Below, piece by piece: positions 21,515-33,004 of a stretch of DNA of 64,000 nucleotides. The stretch comes from Euonymus europaeus (taxonomy: Eukaryota; Streptophyta; Magnoliopsida; Celastrales; Celastraceae). The notes below the pieces were generated by a model. It made no database searches. It was not told the DNA's origin and saw nothing but the letters and a program-made list of their open reading frames with translations. Position 1 is the first letter of the stretch, and every line of letters begins with the position of its first letter. The translations under genes and the position numbers were made by a program. The stretch covers positions 4,836,001-4,900,000 of the forward strand of contig OY756960.1 in the NCBI GenBank assembly GCA_963580455.1. Direction: 5' to 3'.

Positions 21515-22750
21515 CAAAGCCCAAATTATTGGTCTTTTGATCAATTATCACAAGATCATGATCAGGCACGATCGCTGTGTAATATATAGTGTGTTCAGTT
21601 ATAGGCTTCTGCCTTTTGAATCTTTCAATTTGGTTACTCCTCCTTTTATTGGATGGATGCTAATCATTAATTAGTATGCTTGGTTTTTCGTTGGATTTTG
21701 CTCTTATGTCAACATGTGCCTTTTCTTGACTGTAATTTTCCTGGTTTTGGATTTTTTATTTTTCGCTTTATGGTAATTAGCTCTTATCCTTAATTATACT
21801 TCTATATCATGATATTCGGGACTCGTTTTTTAGCTGCCTCTCAATTATAGCTTGTTGCACAAAAACTTATAGAACCAAACCCTAATTTGTTCGTGTTGCT
21901 TTGTTCTCACCGTATCATATGGTTGAAAAATGACAATGAGCATATGCTAAGGTACATCTTATTGTTTATATTTGAATTCTCTGGAATTGTACTGTGAATT
22001 GAGTCATGGAATTTCCATTTCCAAATGCTTTAAACAATGGTACAATGTCATTTGTTATCTATTTATCAAAAGTTTCCATTGTTTTGTTAGGTTTGGTGGT
22101 GGCCTTTTTGTGTGCGCTTTGATTACAGTAGGTTAGATTTATATTTTGACTATCAAAATGAATAAGATAAAAGGTATCAAATCTATAATCCGTTATTTGT
22201 GTGATATGTAAAAGATAGAACTTTTGGGTCGTGTGTTGAATTTGAGGTTGGGCCAGAGTTATTAAAAGCACACTTAAGTGATGCAATCAAAATCCATGGC
22301 GCCTTGATCGCTTCGCTTCTCTAGGGTTTCACAAAGCGAGCTTAATCTCGCTTAAGCGCACTTAGAGGCGCCTCAGATTTATTTTAATAAAAAAGGACCT
22401 AAAATGAGTCTACATAGAAACCCTAGAGTCTACGACTTCTTTTATTTTCTTTGCGCCTCTTGTTGCTGCTACTAGAAACTTCTTTGCTGCTACTGGACTC
22501 TTCTTTGAGTGTTAAGTGCCATGAAAATGTAGGGAATCATCAATTTGGTGAGCTGTCTTCAAAAGCGCGCTTAAGCTAGCGCTAGAAGTCCTCTGTCGCT
22601 TTGCAGCGCTTAGGGCTTTTAACAACTTTGGGTTGGGGAGGTAGAGTAAGTTGGGTACTTGACCAAATGGTTGATTTGCAATAGAATCACACCTTACAAC
22701 GAGTCTCTATCTGATAAATTTGATTATTTCATTTAATAAGCATCTTTATG
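21515..22750 (+). repeat. Array segment A2 (with a hAT MITE)
   Basis: Aligns to A1 with a period of about 2.39 kb, starting at CAAATTATTGGTCTTTTGAT, and lacks the first part of A1. It is lengthened by the MITE at 22254-22630. Confidence 0.65.
22254..22630. mobile_element. hAT-type MITE inserted in segment A2
   Basis: The ends read CAGAGTTATTAAAAGC and, reversed, CAAAGTTGTTAAAAGC. The flanks are GGTTGGGC (22246-22253) and GGTTGGGG (22631-22638), an 8-bp TSD with one change. The interior carries repeated GCGC/AAGCGC words typical of this MITE type and has no coding sequence. A1 lacks it at the matching place. Confidence 0.75.
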
Positions 22751-22924
22751 ATATGATTGTCTTAGCCAAATTCTCCTTCTCCATCCACTGAAGGAATTAA
22801 GTGGGACTTCTACCAATTACAGTACATACGCATTGTTCGATACCCCACTCCATGGTGACTCAAGCTGTCTTTTATTCTTCATGTTGTCTCGCTCACTCTT
22901 CTTATTTTGTGAATTGCATTATTC

Positions 22925-24215
22925 CAAGCAAAGTGTACACAGTAAGAGATGCTAGTCTCACTCTCCAATTACCAAAATGACGACGTTTCAGGGTTAGAGA
23001 TGGGTCCTCTTGAAGAATTGTACCTTTATGAGTTTATGGTCACCTCTGGACAGTATTTCTATTATATTGTAAATAGTTTTTCTTTATGTTAATTTAACTC
23101 TTACCCTTAAGGATGTATTTCAAGAACTTTGGGACTCCTGTTTTGTTGCTTCTCAATTATGCCTCACCCAATCAAGTGTTTTGTTCAATTCAATAACTTA
23201 TGCCTTCTTATGTATTTTATGAACTACAAATTTTGTGAACCCTTCTTGTGTTGCTTTGTCCTCGAACTTTTTTTTTCAGTCGTAGAAAATTGACATTGAA
23301 TATATACTGAAGTTGTTCTCATTGTCATGTTCTACTGTCAATTTGTGCTGAGAATTGGGCCTTGAATTTCCATTTTCGAATGCATTAGCCAATATAATTG
23401 TAAGATCATTTGTTGAATGGATATTTTATTCATATTGTTCAACAATGGCTGGTAGTTATTTTGCTGCTTGTGCTTTGATTATAGTTGTTTAAATTTTTAT
23501 TGCAACTCCGTGATACACTATCAAAATGAATTTAATACTCCATCTGTCCCATAAAGATAGTCATACTTCTTTTTTCACACAGATTAAGAAAATATAATTA
23601 ATACAATGAGAATATTAAATTTTACTTATAGACTTCCTAATATATCCTTAATTAATGAATATATTTAGTTTACCTTTCATAGTCGATGGAAATGTTTGTA
23701 AGATAACGAAACACATTAAATAGGGGTCTTTTAGTAAATTAATTCATCACCTACATTCTAAAAAGTGAAACTAGAGTATAATTTGAGACAAATAAATAAG
23801 GAAAGTAAGACTATCTTTATGGGACGGAAGGAGTAGAAGTTATTAAATCATTAATATGTTAGTTATGCAAAGTGCCTGTCTGAGAAGTTTGGCGGATTCT
23901 TTTCTTGTCTAAATTAAATCATAAAAATGGATGTTTGTCCTGATAGCTCCAGCAGAAACACAGACACGGAAATATGTTATAATTAATTGATCCATAAATT
24001 TATTTGCGAAATTAGATAAGATTAATATAAAAAAATGGATATTGGAAACGATAAAGTAGTAAATTTTAAGATGACGCTTCTATACGAAATTTAAGAGCTT
24101 GATTTCGTTACAAGAAAGTAAGACACAATTTTTTTTTCCTTTAGTAGCAGTTATTAGAAGGTTTCACGATGATATGATTTTCGCAAATAAAATTATAGTT
24201 GGGAGTTTAAGATAT
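22925..24215 (+). repeat. Array segment B2 (with a Stowaway MITE)
   Basis: Aligns to B1 from GTGTACACAGTAAGAGATGC to the AGATATTTGAG region, interrupted by the MITE at 23538-23833. Confidence 0.65.
23538..23833. mobile_element. Stowaway (Tc1/mariner) MITE
   Basis: 296 bp with ends CTCCATCTGTCCCATAAAGA and its near-complement TCTTTATGGGACGGAAGGAG, flanked by TA (23536-23537 and 23834-23835). It belongs to the same family as the interrupted copy at 31861-36903. Confidence 0.85.
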
Positions 24216-25253
24216 TTGAGCCAATAAAGTTGGACTATGTTAGAGAGAGCACCTGGATATTCTCAACCCAAGAGAAATTGTATTCAATTGATAAAGCATT
24301 AATGTAAGAGTACTGTTATTTTCTTATTTTGTTGAATAGGAGACATTACGTTGTAAGTGGTGCAACTGAGTTTAATTATGGACTGGAGTAGACTGCCTAC
24401 TTTTTCCTTCGTTGCCAATTGCTTACACTGGCAATAGAGGGTAAAACCAAAATTTTATTGTAAATTTCTAATTTTATGGTGATAGATCGTGAATGATTTT
24501 TTTAGTAATATTGATTTTATTATTAGTTGATTTTAGCGTGTGGTAGGATTCAAACCTTCATGATCGGAATCCTTGTTTTTTTGCAATCTATAAAGTAAAT
24601 TTAATTTCTCAGGCAGAGAACCAGTTGAAATGGTGAGGCCACTGCATCCACGTTGAAATCTTCATACTCAACACTTATTCAAGCCTTTGTTGGTGCTGTG
24701 GTAGTAGATCTTGTTTCCATGGAAGCATTTGTCCAATTGTAAAGTGCCGAGTAAAATGGTATTCTTTCCTTTGGAAGCAACATCTCACTTCTCACTGTAA
24801 ATGGGCTTCAATACCAAGTCTGCGTTGAGAAGTTAAGTTGAGAAATGGAGAGAAGTGAGAGGAGAATGGAGAGGAGAGAGTAGTAGGAGAATAGCCCGGT
24901 AGATATTACACACCCACAAATTTGAACTCACAGGTTAGCGCTTCTCTCTATCCTGATACTTTCTTCAGAATCTACTACTTCAGTTTCCTTGATTTGTGAA
25001 ACTGGGGATTAGTTATGATGATAGAGCTTTGAATAGAGTTTGCAAAGGTGGGAATAAAATTTGAGAAAACTATAGTAAAAAGAACCGAAAACTTGTCACA
25101 ACTTCCACCATTTGAGATAACTCGAATGCCAGATGCCTTGAGGCCTTCATCGATATCCGCATGATTCGAGGAGACGGAGAGGAGCTCAGGGCTTTTGTCA
25201 TCACATAATTCTTGTCATAGTTAATCTTTTCCTTGTGACCATATTATAATAAT
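24216..25253. other. Intergenic DNA
   Basis: No gene or named repeat recognised. A purine-rich run (GGAGAGAAGTGAGAGGAGAA) lies at about 24845-24890. Confidence 0.35.
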
Positions 25254-25666
25254 TGTTATTGTAGTTAGCCATTGCAAACAAGCTTAGAGAGATAGATGAA
25301 GAAGAAGAAATTCAGAGAAAGAACAGAGTGCAAGAAATGAGAGAATATTCATTACTTGCTTACCAAATACAACGGCTAATAGCCGTATATAAAGAAGCAT
25401 CTGACTAGGCAACGATCATTATGATATGACCATTGTTTCAGAAGAAGTAAATACAAATATAGAACCAATTCAAATATGAAGACCCAGACTTGCATGAGCC
25501 CAATAATATAAGACTAATAAAGCCCAACTAAACAAATTAAATAATGAAGAAAGAAGCCCAATATGGCAGCCCAAAAGTAAAGTCAAACACCAATTTCCTC
25601 ATCTTCCTTAAATATACGAAACGAACAACCAGGAGCAACTATGCAACCCTAACTCTCTCTATCACA
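25254..25666 (-). repeat. 3' LTR of Copia-C
   Basis: Minus strand: begins TGTGATAGAGAGAGTTAGGG next to a G-rich polypurine tract at 25667-25680. The inner similarity continues a few bases beyond 25254, so the exact outer end may be up to 9 bp further left. Confidence 0.85.
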
Positions 25667-28600
25667 CCCCCACCCCCCGCAAGCTGAGGATTATCTGGGA
25701 TGATGTTTAGCTTGGTGAGAAGGTGTTTGATTCGATGAACCGCTAGAGGTTTAGTGAGAAGATAACCTGATTGATCCATGGACTTGAGGTGAGCCAATTT
25801 TATCATTCCCTTCTGAACCTTTTTTCTAGTAAAATATAGGTCTAACTCTATATGTTTGGTCCTCTCATGGAAGACTGGATTAGTTGCAATGTGAATTGCT
25901 GCTTGATTGTCACAAAATAGCATCATAGGAGTAGATGTCTTGATTTGTAATTCATGAAATAAGTTATGAAGTCAAGATTATTCTGCTACTGCTGAAGCCA
26001 TTGCTCGGTATTCAACTTCAGCTGAAGGCTTAGAGATTGTCTTTTGCTTCTTAAATTTCCATGAAATCAATGAACTTCCAATTTTGATGCAATAGCCTGT
26101 CACTGATCGCCTAGTATCAGGGCAGGTTGCCCAGTCTGAATTGCAGAAACCTTGGACCTGCATATTATTAGTTGCAGAGTATAGAAGACCTTGATTCAAG
26201 GTCCCTTTAACATACTTGAGAACACGTAAAGCAACTTTCATTGAAAATCAGTAGGATGATGCATGAGTTGACTCAAAGTATTAACTGAATAATTCAAGTC
26301 AGGCCTAGTTAAAGTAAGATACATGAGTCTACCAATAATACTTCTGTACAGCAATGGATCATCTAGTTTGTTGCCTTCATGAAGAGATAACTTAACATTA
26401 GTGTCAACATAAGAATTACTAATTTTAGAATGTTCTAAACCTGTATCTCTAATTAAATCAAGAGCATATTTTCTTTGAGTGATATTTAAACCATGAGTTG
26501 GACCTAGTTATTTCTAAACCTAAAAAATATTTAAGCTGACCTAGGTATTTGATTTTGAAATAAGAACCTATATAAGCTTTTATTTTATTGATGAGATTTA
26601 AATTATTTCCACCTATGACCATGTCATCTACATAGAGCAATAAAAGAATTTGACCATCCTTACAATTATAGAAAAACAAAGAGTAATCTGCCTTAGATTG
26701 AGTAAAACCAAAATTTAATAAAGCATTCTTGCATTCTTGATTCCATTGTCTACTAGCTTGTTTCAATCCATATATGGATTTATGAAGTTTACAAACATAT
26801 TTGTTCTTAAGATTTGAATCTGTTGGTTTTTAATTTATAAAATCTAATTGACAATTGTGAGATATATTTAACCAATTGAATTTTGTGCTAATTGGGTGCT
26901 GCAGAGCAGTGAAGTAAGTTACTCCGGTATGTGAAGTAAGTTACTTCATCTGCACGGGCTTAAAGATTTTAACGCGTGGGCTTTTAATTTTAATGACATG
27001 CAGTGTTTTATTGTCAATGGACTGTCTTATATAGATAAGATAGGAAGTCTATTCATGTATGGATAACCATATAAGAGTTATATTGTGAGTTAAACATGTA
27101 ACTACCATGGATTATCTTTGATCATTCCTATATTATCAATTCCTATATTGGATGTATGATTGATCTCTTCAGGTGATAGAATTCTTAGAGTCCTGGTGGG
27201 AGAAGAAGTCTTCATACCCAAGACGAGCTGGACTAATATATATACTCCATTCACGTTCGTTAAAGGGTTACCGTTCTGAAGATTACCGAAACTATCTTTG
27301 GGAGAGTTTTGAGCGTGTTGGATTTTTGAAAAGCAAATCACTTTTGTTTCATGTGTGATCTTGAGTGTTTAAATGAGTGATTTGTAGTGAGGAGATTTGG
27401 ATTGGAGATTATCATATGAGAGTTTCGTATGTGGTAAGATTCTTGAGGGATTCAAGAGTGGACTCACCTTGTTTAGGTTGAGTGAGGTTGAAGCAATACA
27501 CTGAATGGGAGAGATGAGCGATGTCTTTAGTTCAAAGATAGGGTTGTAACTCCTAATTCGTTTTAGTGGATTGTTCCTCAAGGTTAGTCGCTCATAGACT
27601 CGAGGTTTTTCCCAGGTTGGGTTTTCTCGTTAAAATCGTGGTGATCTGATTTGTTTTTATTTTCCGCATTAAGTTTCCATATTGTGTTGACTAACGATCT
27701 TGGTGAGAAACACCGAACTCTCAGAATCAGTTGAGTGTTTAAAACCTGGTGGGATTTTTGTGTAAACATCCTCATCTAAATCTCCATTTAAAAAGGCACA
27801 ATGAACATCTAAATGATGCACATGCCAATTTCTCATAGCACCTAAGGTTAAAAACAGTCTGACAATTGTTATTTTAACTACAGGAGTAAATGTCTCTTTA
27901 TAATCAAATCCCTGACTTTGATTGTAACCCTGAGCAACTAGCCTAGCTTTATATCTTTTTACTGCACCATCTGCATTATATTTTACTTTATAAATTCACT
28001 TACATCCTATAGCTCTCCTTCCTTCAGGAAGAAGAGTAATCTGCCAAGTATTATTGTCTTGTAAAGCTTTCATTTCAGCTTGCATTGTCTTACACCAGTT
28101 TTTGATTTTTAAAGCATCTTTGTATTTTGTAGGTTCAGGATGTTTAATAATAGTAGTAAAAAATGATCAGTAGAATGAATGCTATGTAATGCAGATGAAG
28201 CAGAATGAAAAGAGGAAGCCACATAATCACAATGATAATCTGATAAATATGCAGGTTTTCTTTTAATTCTTGTATTGTGATTTTGTTCCATCTGAGAACC
28301 AATGTTAGAACTTTCTGTGATTAATGGTTGATTTTGTTCAGTGAGTGAATTTTGTGTATTTTTGAGAAATGTTGGAATTAGCTTGGTTTTTGAAAGGAAA
28401 TTCATTTTCTATAAAATGAACATCTCTAGATATGAAGATGTCATGTGCATGAAGATCTAAGAGTCTATATCCTTTAACTCCTATAGGATATCCTAAGAAA
28501 ATACAAGGTGTTGCTCTAGGTTGAAACTTAGAAGAGACATGTTTGTTATTCTTTACAATACAGTAACAACCAAAAGTTCTTAAATTGCTATAATCAATTG

Positions 28601-31132
28601 AAGTGTTATGAAGAATTTGAAAAGGTGATTTACTGTCTAGTACACGAGTAGGAAGCCTGTTAATTAGATATACTGCAGTTTTAATACAGTAAGACCAAAA
28701 TTCCTCTCCTAAGCCACTTTTGTAATCTAAGTGTTCTTGCTACATTAAGCAAGTGTTGATGTTTCCTCTCCACCACCCCATTTTGTTGGGGTGTGTATGA
28801 ACAGGATTTTTGGTGTTGAATACCTTGGGTAAGATAAAACTCTGTCATGGAAAACTCCTTTCCATTATCACTCCTAATCACCTTAACTGTTGTATTAAAT
28901 TGGTTTTTAACATAGTTTATAAATCCCTTTATGTGATTTCTGGTTGCATCTTTAGAATGCATTAAAAATATCCATGTCATACGTGAATAATCATCCACTA
29001 TAGTAAGAAAAAATATGTATCCTTCAATAGATGTAATTGGATTAGGACCCCATATATCCATATGAATTAATTGAAAACATTCATGAGATAAAGTTGTACT
29101 AATAGAAAAGGGTTTTCTCTTCATTTTTCTAAAAAAAATTGTCATTACAATCTTTGATTTTGGGATCACATCCTAGAGACAAAAGTTTAGACACATGTTG
29201 GGAAGGATAACCTAAACGCATATGCCATTTCTTGGCATTTACAGTAGTATTGGCAGAAGGAACATCTCTTAAATCTAGGTTGACTGTGTGGTCTTGACTA
29301 AAGAAATATAACCTTTATGTATCCTCCCCATCCCAATTTTCTTCAAGGTGGCTAGATCCTGCATTAAACATTTTTCTTTTATGAATAATATTGAACAGTC
29401 ATTGTCCCTGGTTAATTTACTAATTGAAATTAGATTAAATGTAAATGATGGAACACATAGAACATGTTTGAGAGTTATATCACTGGTAAGTTTAACTGTG
29501 CCTATGTGAGAGATTAAATGTTTATCTCCATTAGGGAGATGAACATACGAATTGATAACAACAACATGTGTATGAAATAAAGATGCATGACAAATTATAT
29601 GATCCGAAGCACCACTATCAACAATCCATTTATTAAGATTTAAAAAAGGCTTTAAAGAAATGTTACCTACTACTGCTGCTGCAGTAGCTAAGTATTGTTG
29701 TCCTTCCAGTGCTATTTCATTACCATTCATCTTGGTCTTGAGAAATGTGATGAATTGTGGAAATTGATCATTATTGAGGTCAAGATGAGTGGATTGATCC
29801 AGATGCTTTGATTGGGAAGCCTCCACTTGATTCACTGAATGACTTTTTGTATTTTGCTGATTTTGATTCTGTTTCTGTCTCTTGTTGGGAGGATACCCAT
29901 GAATCATAAAACATTTGTCGATAATGTGGTTGGTCTTCTTGCAATAATTGCAAAATAAACCATCCTTGTTTGTTTGAAAAGACTTGGAACCATGATCTAC
30001 AGCTTTTCGAAAAACTTCATTGTTAGGAAAAACAAAATTTAACTGTAGCTTTGTTACCTTGATTGAAATTAAATTGAGTGAAATTCTTGACAGCCATAGC
30101 CATGCTTTCTTTACTGTTTCCCTCTACTTGAGTAACCTTCTGTTTGCGCTCTTCTCGGAGAATAATATTAAAAGCTGTAGTTACTAAGGGTAAAGGATTC
30201 ATGATCAAAATCTGACTGCTAACATGACTGAATACATCGTTGAGGCCTAATAAGAACTACATAAGATGTTCCTTTTCTTTCTTTGCTTGATAGTGAGCAG
30301 CTTGACCACAAGTACAGTCACCAAAAGTTTCATATTCTTGTAGCTCATCCCACATTCCCTTGAGCTTAGAAAAATATTCTATAACAGGCATCGCCTTTTG
30401 TCTAATGTTTGCAACCTCTCTACATATTTCAAATACCCTGGTGCCATTGATTGCTGACTACCAATTTTTTAGATCTAGCCATAAATCTTTTGCTGAGTTC
30501 CAGCTCGAGATACTGACTTGGATAGAAGCAGAGACAGAGTTGGTTATTCAAGTTTTGATCAAACTATTCCCTTGTTTCCAAAGTTGGGAATTGGGATGAT
30601 TTGAATCTGGAACTGGCAGAGTTCCATTAATAAAACCCTCTTTATTTCGTGTCTCCAAAGTAGTCAGAAAATTTCTGCTCCAAACATTATAATTAGTGCT
30701 ATTGAGTTCAGTAGTGATGATTTTTGGAGTAGAAATATCAACAGGTAAAAAAATATAAAGGTTATTAAAGCGATTAACAAAATGACTTGGGATGGAAAAT
30801 GGATTTATGTAAGGTGCTGTGTTAAAGTGTGAGGGAGTGGGCAAGAGAGGTGGTTGGGGTTGAGAAGATCTAAGAAATTCAATAGCAATAGGTGTGCTAT
30901 AACTTACAGACTGGGTGTTTAAACCAAGTCCCAAAGATAGAAAAGGAGCATTGTGAGAAAGAGAAGGTGCACCTCTCATGAAATTTGTTGCTTTAGAAAC
31001 AGCCTGAGATACCAATGCTGGATTGAGAGATTCTGTAATGATAGGTGATGAAGAAGGAGTAGCAAAAGGAAGCATATGTGAAAGATCTTGACCCTCTAAT
31101 ACCATATAATAATTTTTATTGTAGTTAGCCAT
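25640..31132 (-). pseudogene. Copia-C gag-pol remnants
   Basis: Gag starts MANYNKNYYMV at 31132 and shows the copia gag core LNSTNYNVWSRNFL. A CCHC knuckle (CNYCKKTNHIIDKC) is at about 29950-29910. The protease motif WIVDSGASDH at about 29630 is intact. Integrase (29170-28690) keeps its D, D and E positions (HMDIWGP, RSDNGKEF, NGVVERKH). RT runs from about 28130 to 27729 and resumes at 26815 after the solo LTR, with LLYVDDMVIGG intact. RNase H (26241-25690) keeps SDWA, EYRAMA and CDNQAAI. Stops and frameshifts after gag, after integrase and in RNase H make it non-functional, though several domains are well preserved. Confidence 0.88.
26821..27723 (+). mobile_element. Solo LTR, copy 1 (GAATC target-site duplication)
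   Basis: 903 bp from TGTTGG to CTCTCA, flanked by perfect GAATC repeats (26816-26820 and 27724-27728). Deleting it and one repeat rejoins the Copia-C RT frame cleanly. Related copies lie at 45661-46561 and 55207-56273. Confidence 0.88.
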
Positions 31133-31526
31133 TGCAAACAAGCCTAGAGAGATAGATGAAGAAGAAGAAATTCAGAGAAAGAACAGAGTGCAAGAAATGA
31201 GAGAATATTCATTACTTGCTTACCAAACACAACGGCCAATAGCCGTATGTAAAGAAGCATCTGACTGGGCAACGGTCATTATGATATGACCATTGTTTCA
31301 GAAGAAGTAAATACAAATACAGAACCAATTCAAATATGAAGACCCAGACTTGCATGAGCCCAATAATACAAGAGTAATAAAGCCCAACTAAACAAATTAA
31401 ATAATGAAGAAAGAAGCCCAATATAGCAACCCAAAAGTAAAGTCAAACACCAATTTCCTCATCTTCCTCAAATATACGAAACGAACAACCTGCAGCAACT
31501 CCGCAACCCTAACTCTCTCTATCACA
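31114..31526 (-). repeat. 5' LTR of Copia-C
   Basis: Minus strand: begins TGTGATAGAGAGAGTTAGGG at 31526. It contains the ATG at 31132 that opens the gag frame. Confidence 0.85.
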
Positions 31527-31860
31527 TTTGAAGATTATAAGATGGAAACACCAGAGATACAAAACCCTGAGGAACAGGTAGCAAGATTGTATATATTTTT
31601 TATATAAGCGAGATTGTATATTGTCAATTGTAAATGAAATGACTTTTGTGTACAATTGTATATTGGTCAAACCCATTAAGTTTTCTGCTTCTATTTGAGC
31701 TCTAAAGTTGATTCATGAAGGACCGAGATGGTTTTATTCCTGGATCATCTGTTCATGGCAACGATCAGAGGTGATGAAGCTGCGCCAGTTGATTTGTGGC
31801 TGGAATGTTTTGCTTGATTAGGTTAAACTTTTGCGTGGGAGTAGTTTTGGATTTATTGTA
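31527..31860. other. Intergenic DNA
   Basis: Short stretch between Copia-C and the Stowaway MITE. I see nothing recognisable in it. Confidence 0.4.
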
Positions 31861-32009
31861 CTCCTTTGGTTCTTCCATCCCATAAAGATAGTCTTACTTC
31901 TTTTTTCACACAGATTAAGAAAATCTAATTAATACAATTAGAAAGTTAAATTTTACATGTACACTTTCTAATATACTCTTAATTAATGATTTTTTTTTTG
32001 TATCCCAAA

Positions 32010-32905
32010 GAGACAATTATCAAAAAGACTCTTGTATTTTCACTTTCGGGTCACTTAAGTTTCTGCACTTTTTTTCAAGTCAAAGAAGCCTTTGATCTTC
32101 AGATAATGGGTCACGTTAGCCCTCGTCTATATTTTCCGTTAAATTGAGCTGATGTGAAAAAATTAACTTGCTCTTTTTATTTTTAAAAAAAAATTCCACG
32201 TGACTTATAAAAGTAAAACATAAAAAGCAATTTGTAAATCCTAAATGCTTGATTCATCTTCTCCAGCCAACCATATCTCTCTCTCTTGTGCTTATTCATC
32301 TCTCCCTCTACATATACATACATAGATATATAGATAGGCATGATTGTTCCCATTCCATTTTTTTAATCTCTCAATCACTTTTTAAGGAGTGAATTCATGA
32401 CAAATTTTTGGGGTTTTTCATGCTTGCTTTTACATCTGAGTTAAAATTTTTGGGTCTAATCTTGGAGATTGTACAAAGAACTTGGGAAAAGTAGATGGAA
32501 TGCAATGTGGGGATTAAACGAGAGGAGATTGGTTCATGAAAAATTGGTGCGCAAGGTGAGGGTTGAATATTAGATGGAATGAAATTTGGGAAAAGTAGAT
32601 AGACCATGGTGGTGGAGCTTGAACAAGAAGAAGAGAGAGATATAGGACAGAGAGAGGGGATTTTTTATTTTTTATTAAAATTTTATTTTTTAATTACTTG
32701 TCATATTTTACGTCTATTATTTTTATTAATTAAAACAAATCCATATCATATAATGTGAGTCACGTCAACAATTTTTGATGGAAAGTAAACGGAAGGGTTA
32801 ATGTGGTCCATTGTTTGAAGTAGAGGGGCTTATTTGGCCCGAAAAAATACAAGGACTTAAGTGACTCAAAAGTGAAAGTCCAGAGGCCTTTTCGATAACT
32901 ATCCC
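32010..32905. mobile_element. Non-autonomous MULE (Mutator-like) element
   Basis: 896 bp with long terminal inverted repeats of about 60 bp. The left end starts GAGACAATTATCAAAAAG; the right end, reversed, starts GGGATAGTTATCGAAAAG, and both continue through a shared GTCACTTAAGT. The 9-bp direct repeats TATCCCAAA (32001-32009 and 32906-32914) are perfect. I found no transposase inside. Confidence 0.88.
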
Positions 32906-33004
32906 TATCCCAAATAGTCATAGAAAATAAAAATATTTGTAAGATAACAAAACAAATTAAATAGGGGTTTTTTAGGAATTTAATTAATTAACTACATTCT
33001 AAAA

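Larger units (their letters stand above)
25254..31526 (-). mobile_element. Copia-C: full-length Ty1/copia retrotransposon (dead), minus strand
   Basis: Two LTRs of 413 bp (25254-25666 and 31114-31526) enclose gag, protease, integrase, RT and RNase H in Copia order on the minus strand. A polypurine tract (read from 25680 down) and a tRNA-Met-like primer site TGGTATTAGAGG (minus, 31104-31093) are in place. I count about 17 differences between the LTRs (about 4%), which suggests a moderately recent insertion. The 5-bp flanks differ (ATAAT, TTTGA), so no TSD is seen. A 903-bp solo LTR sits inside its RT. Confidence 0.9.
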
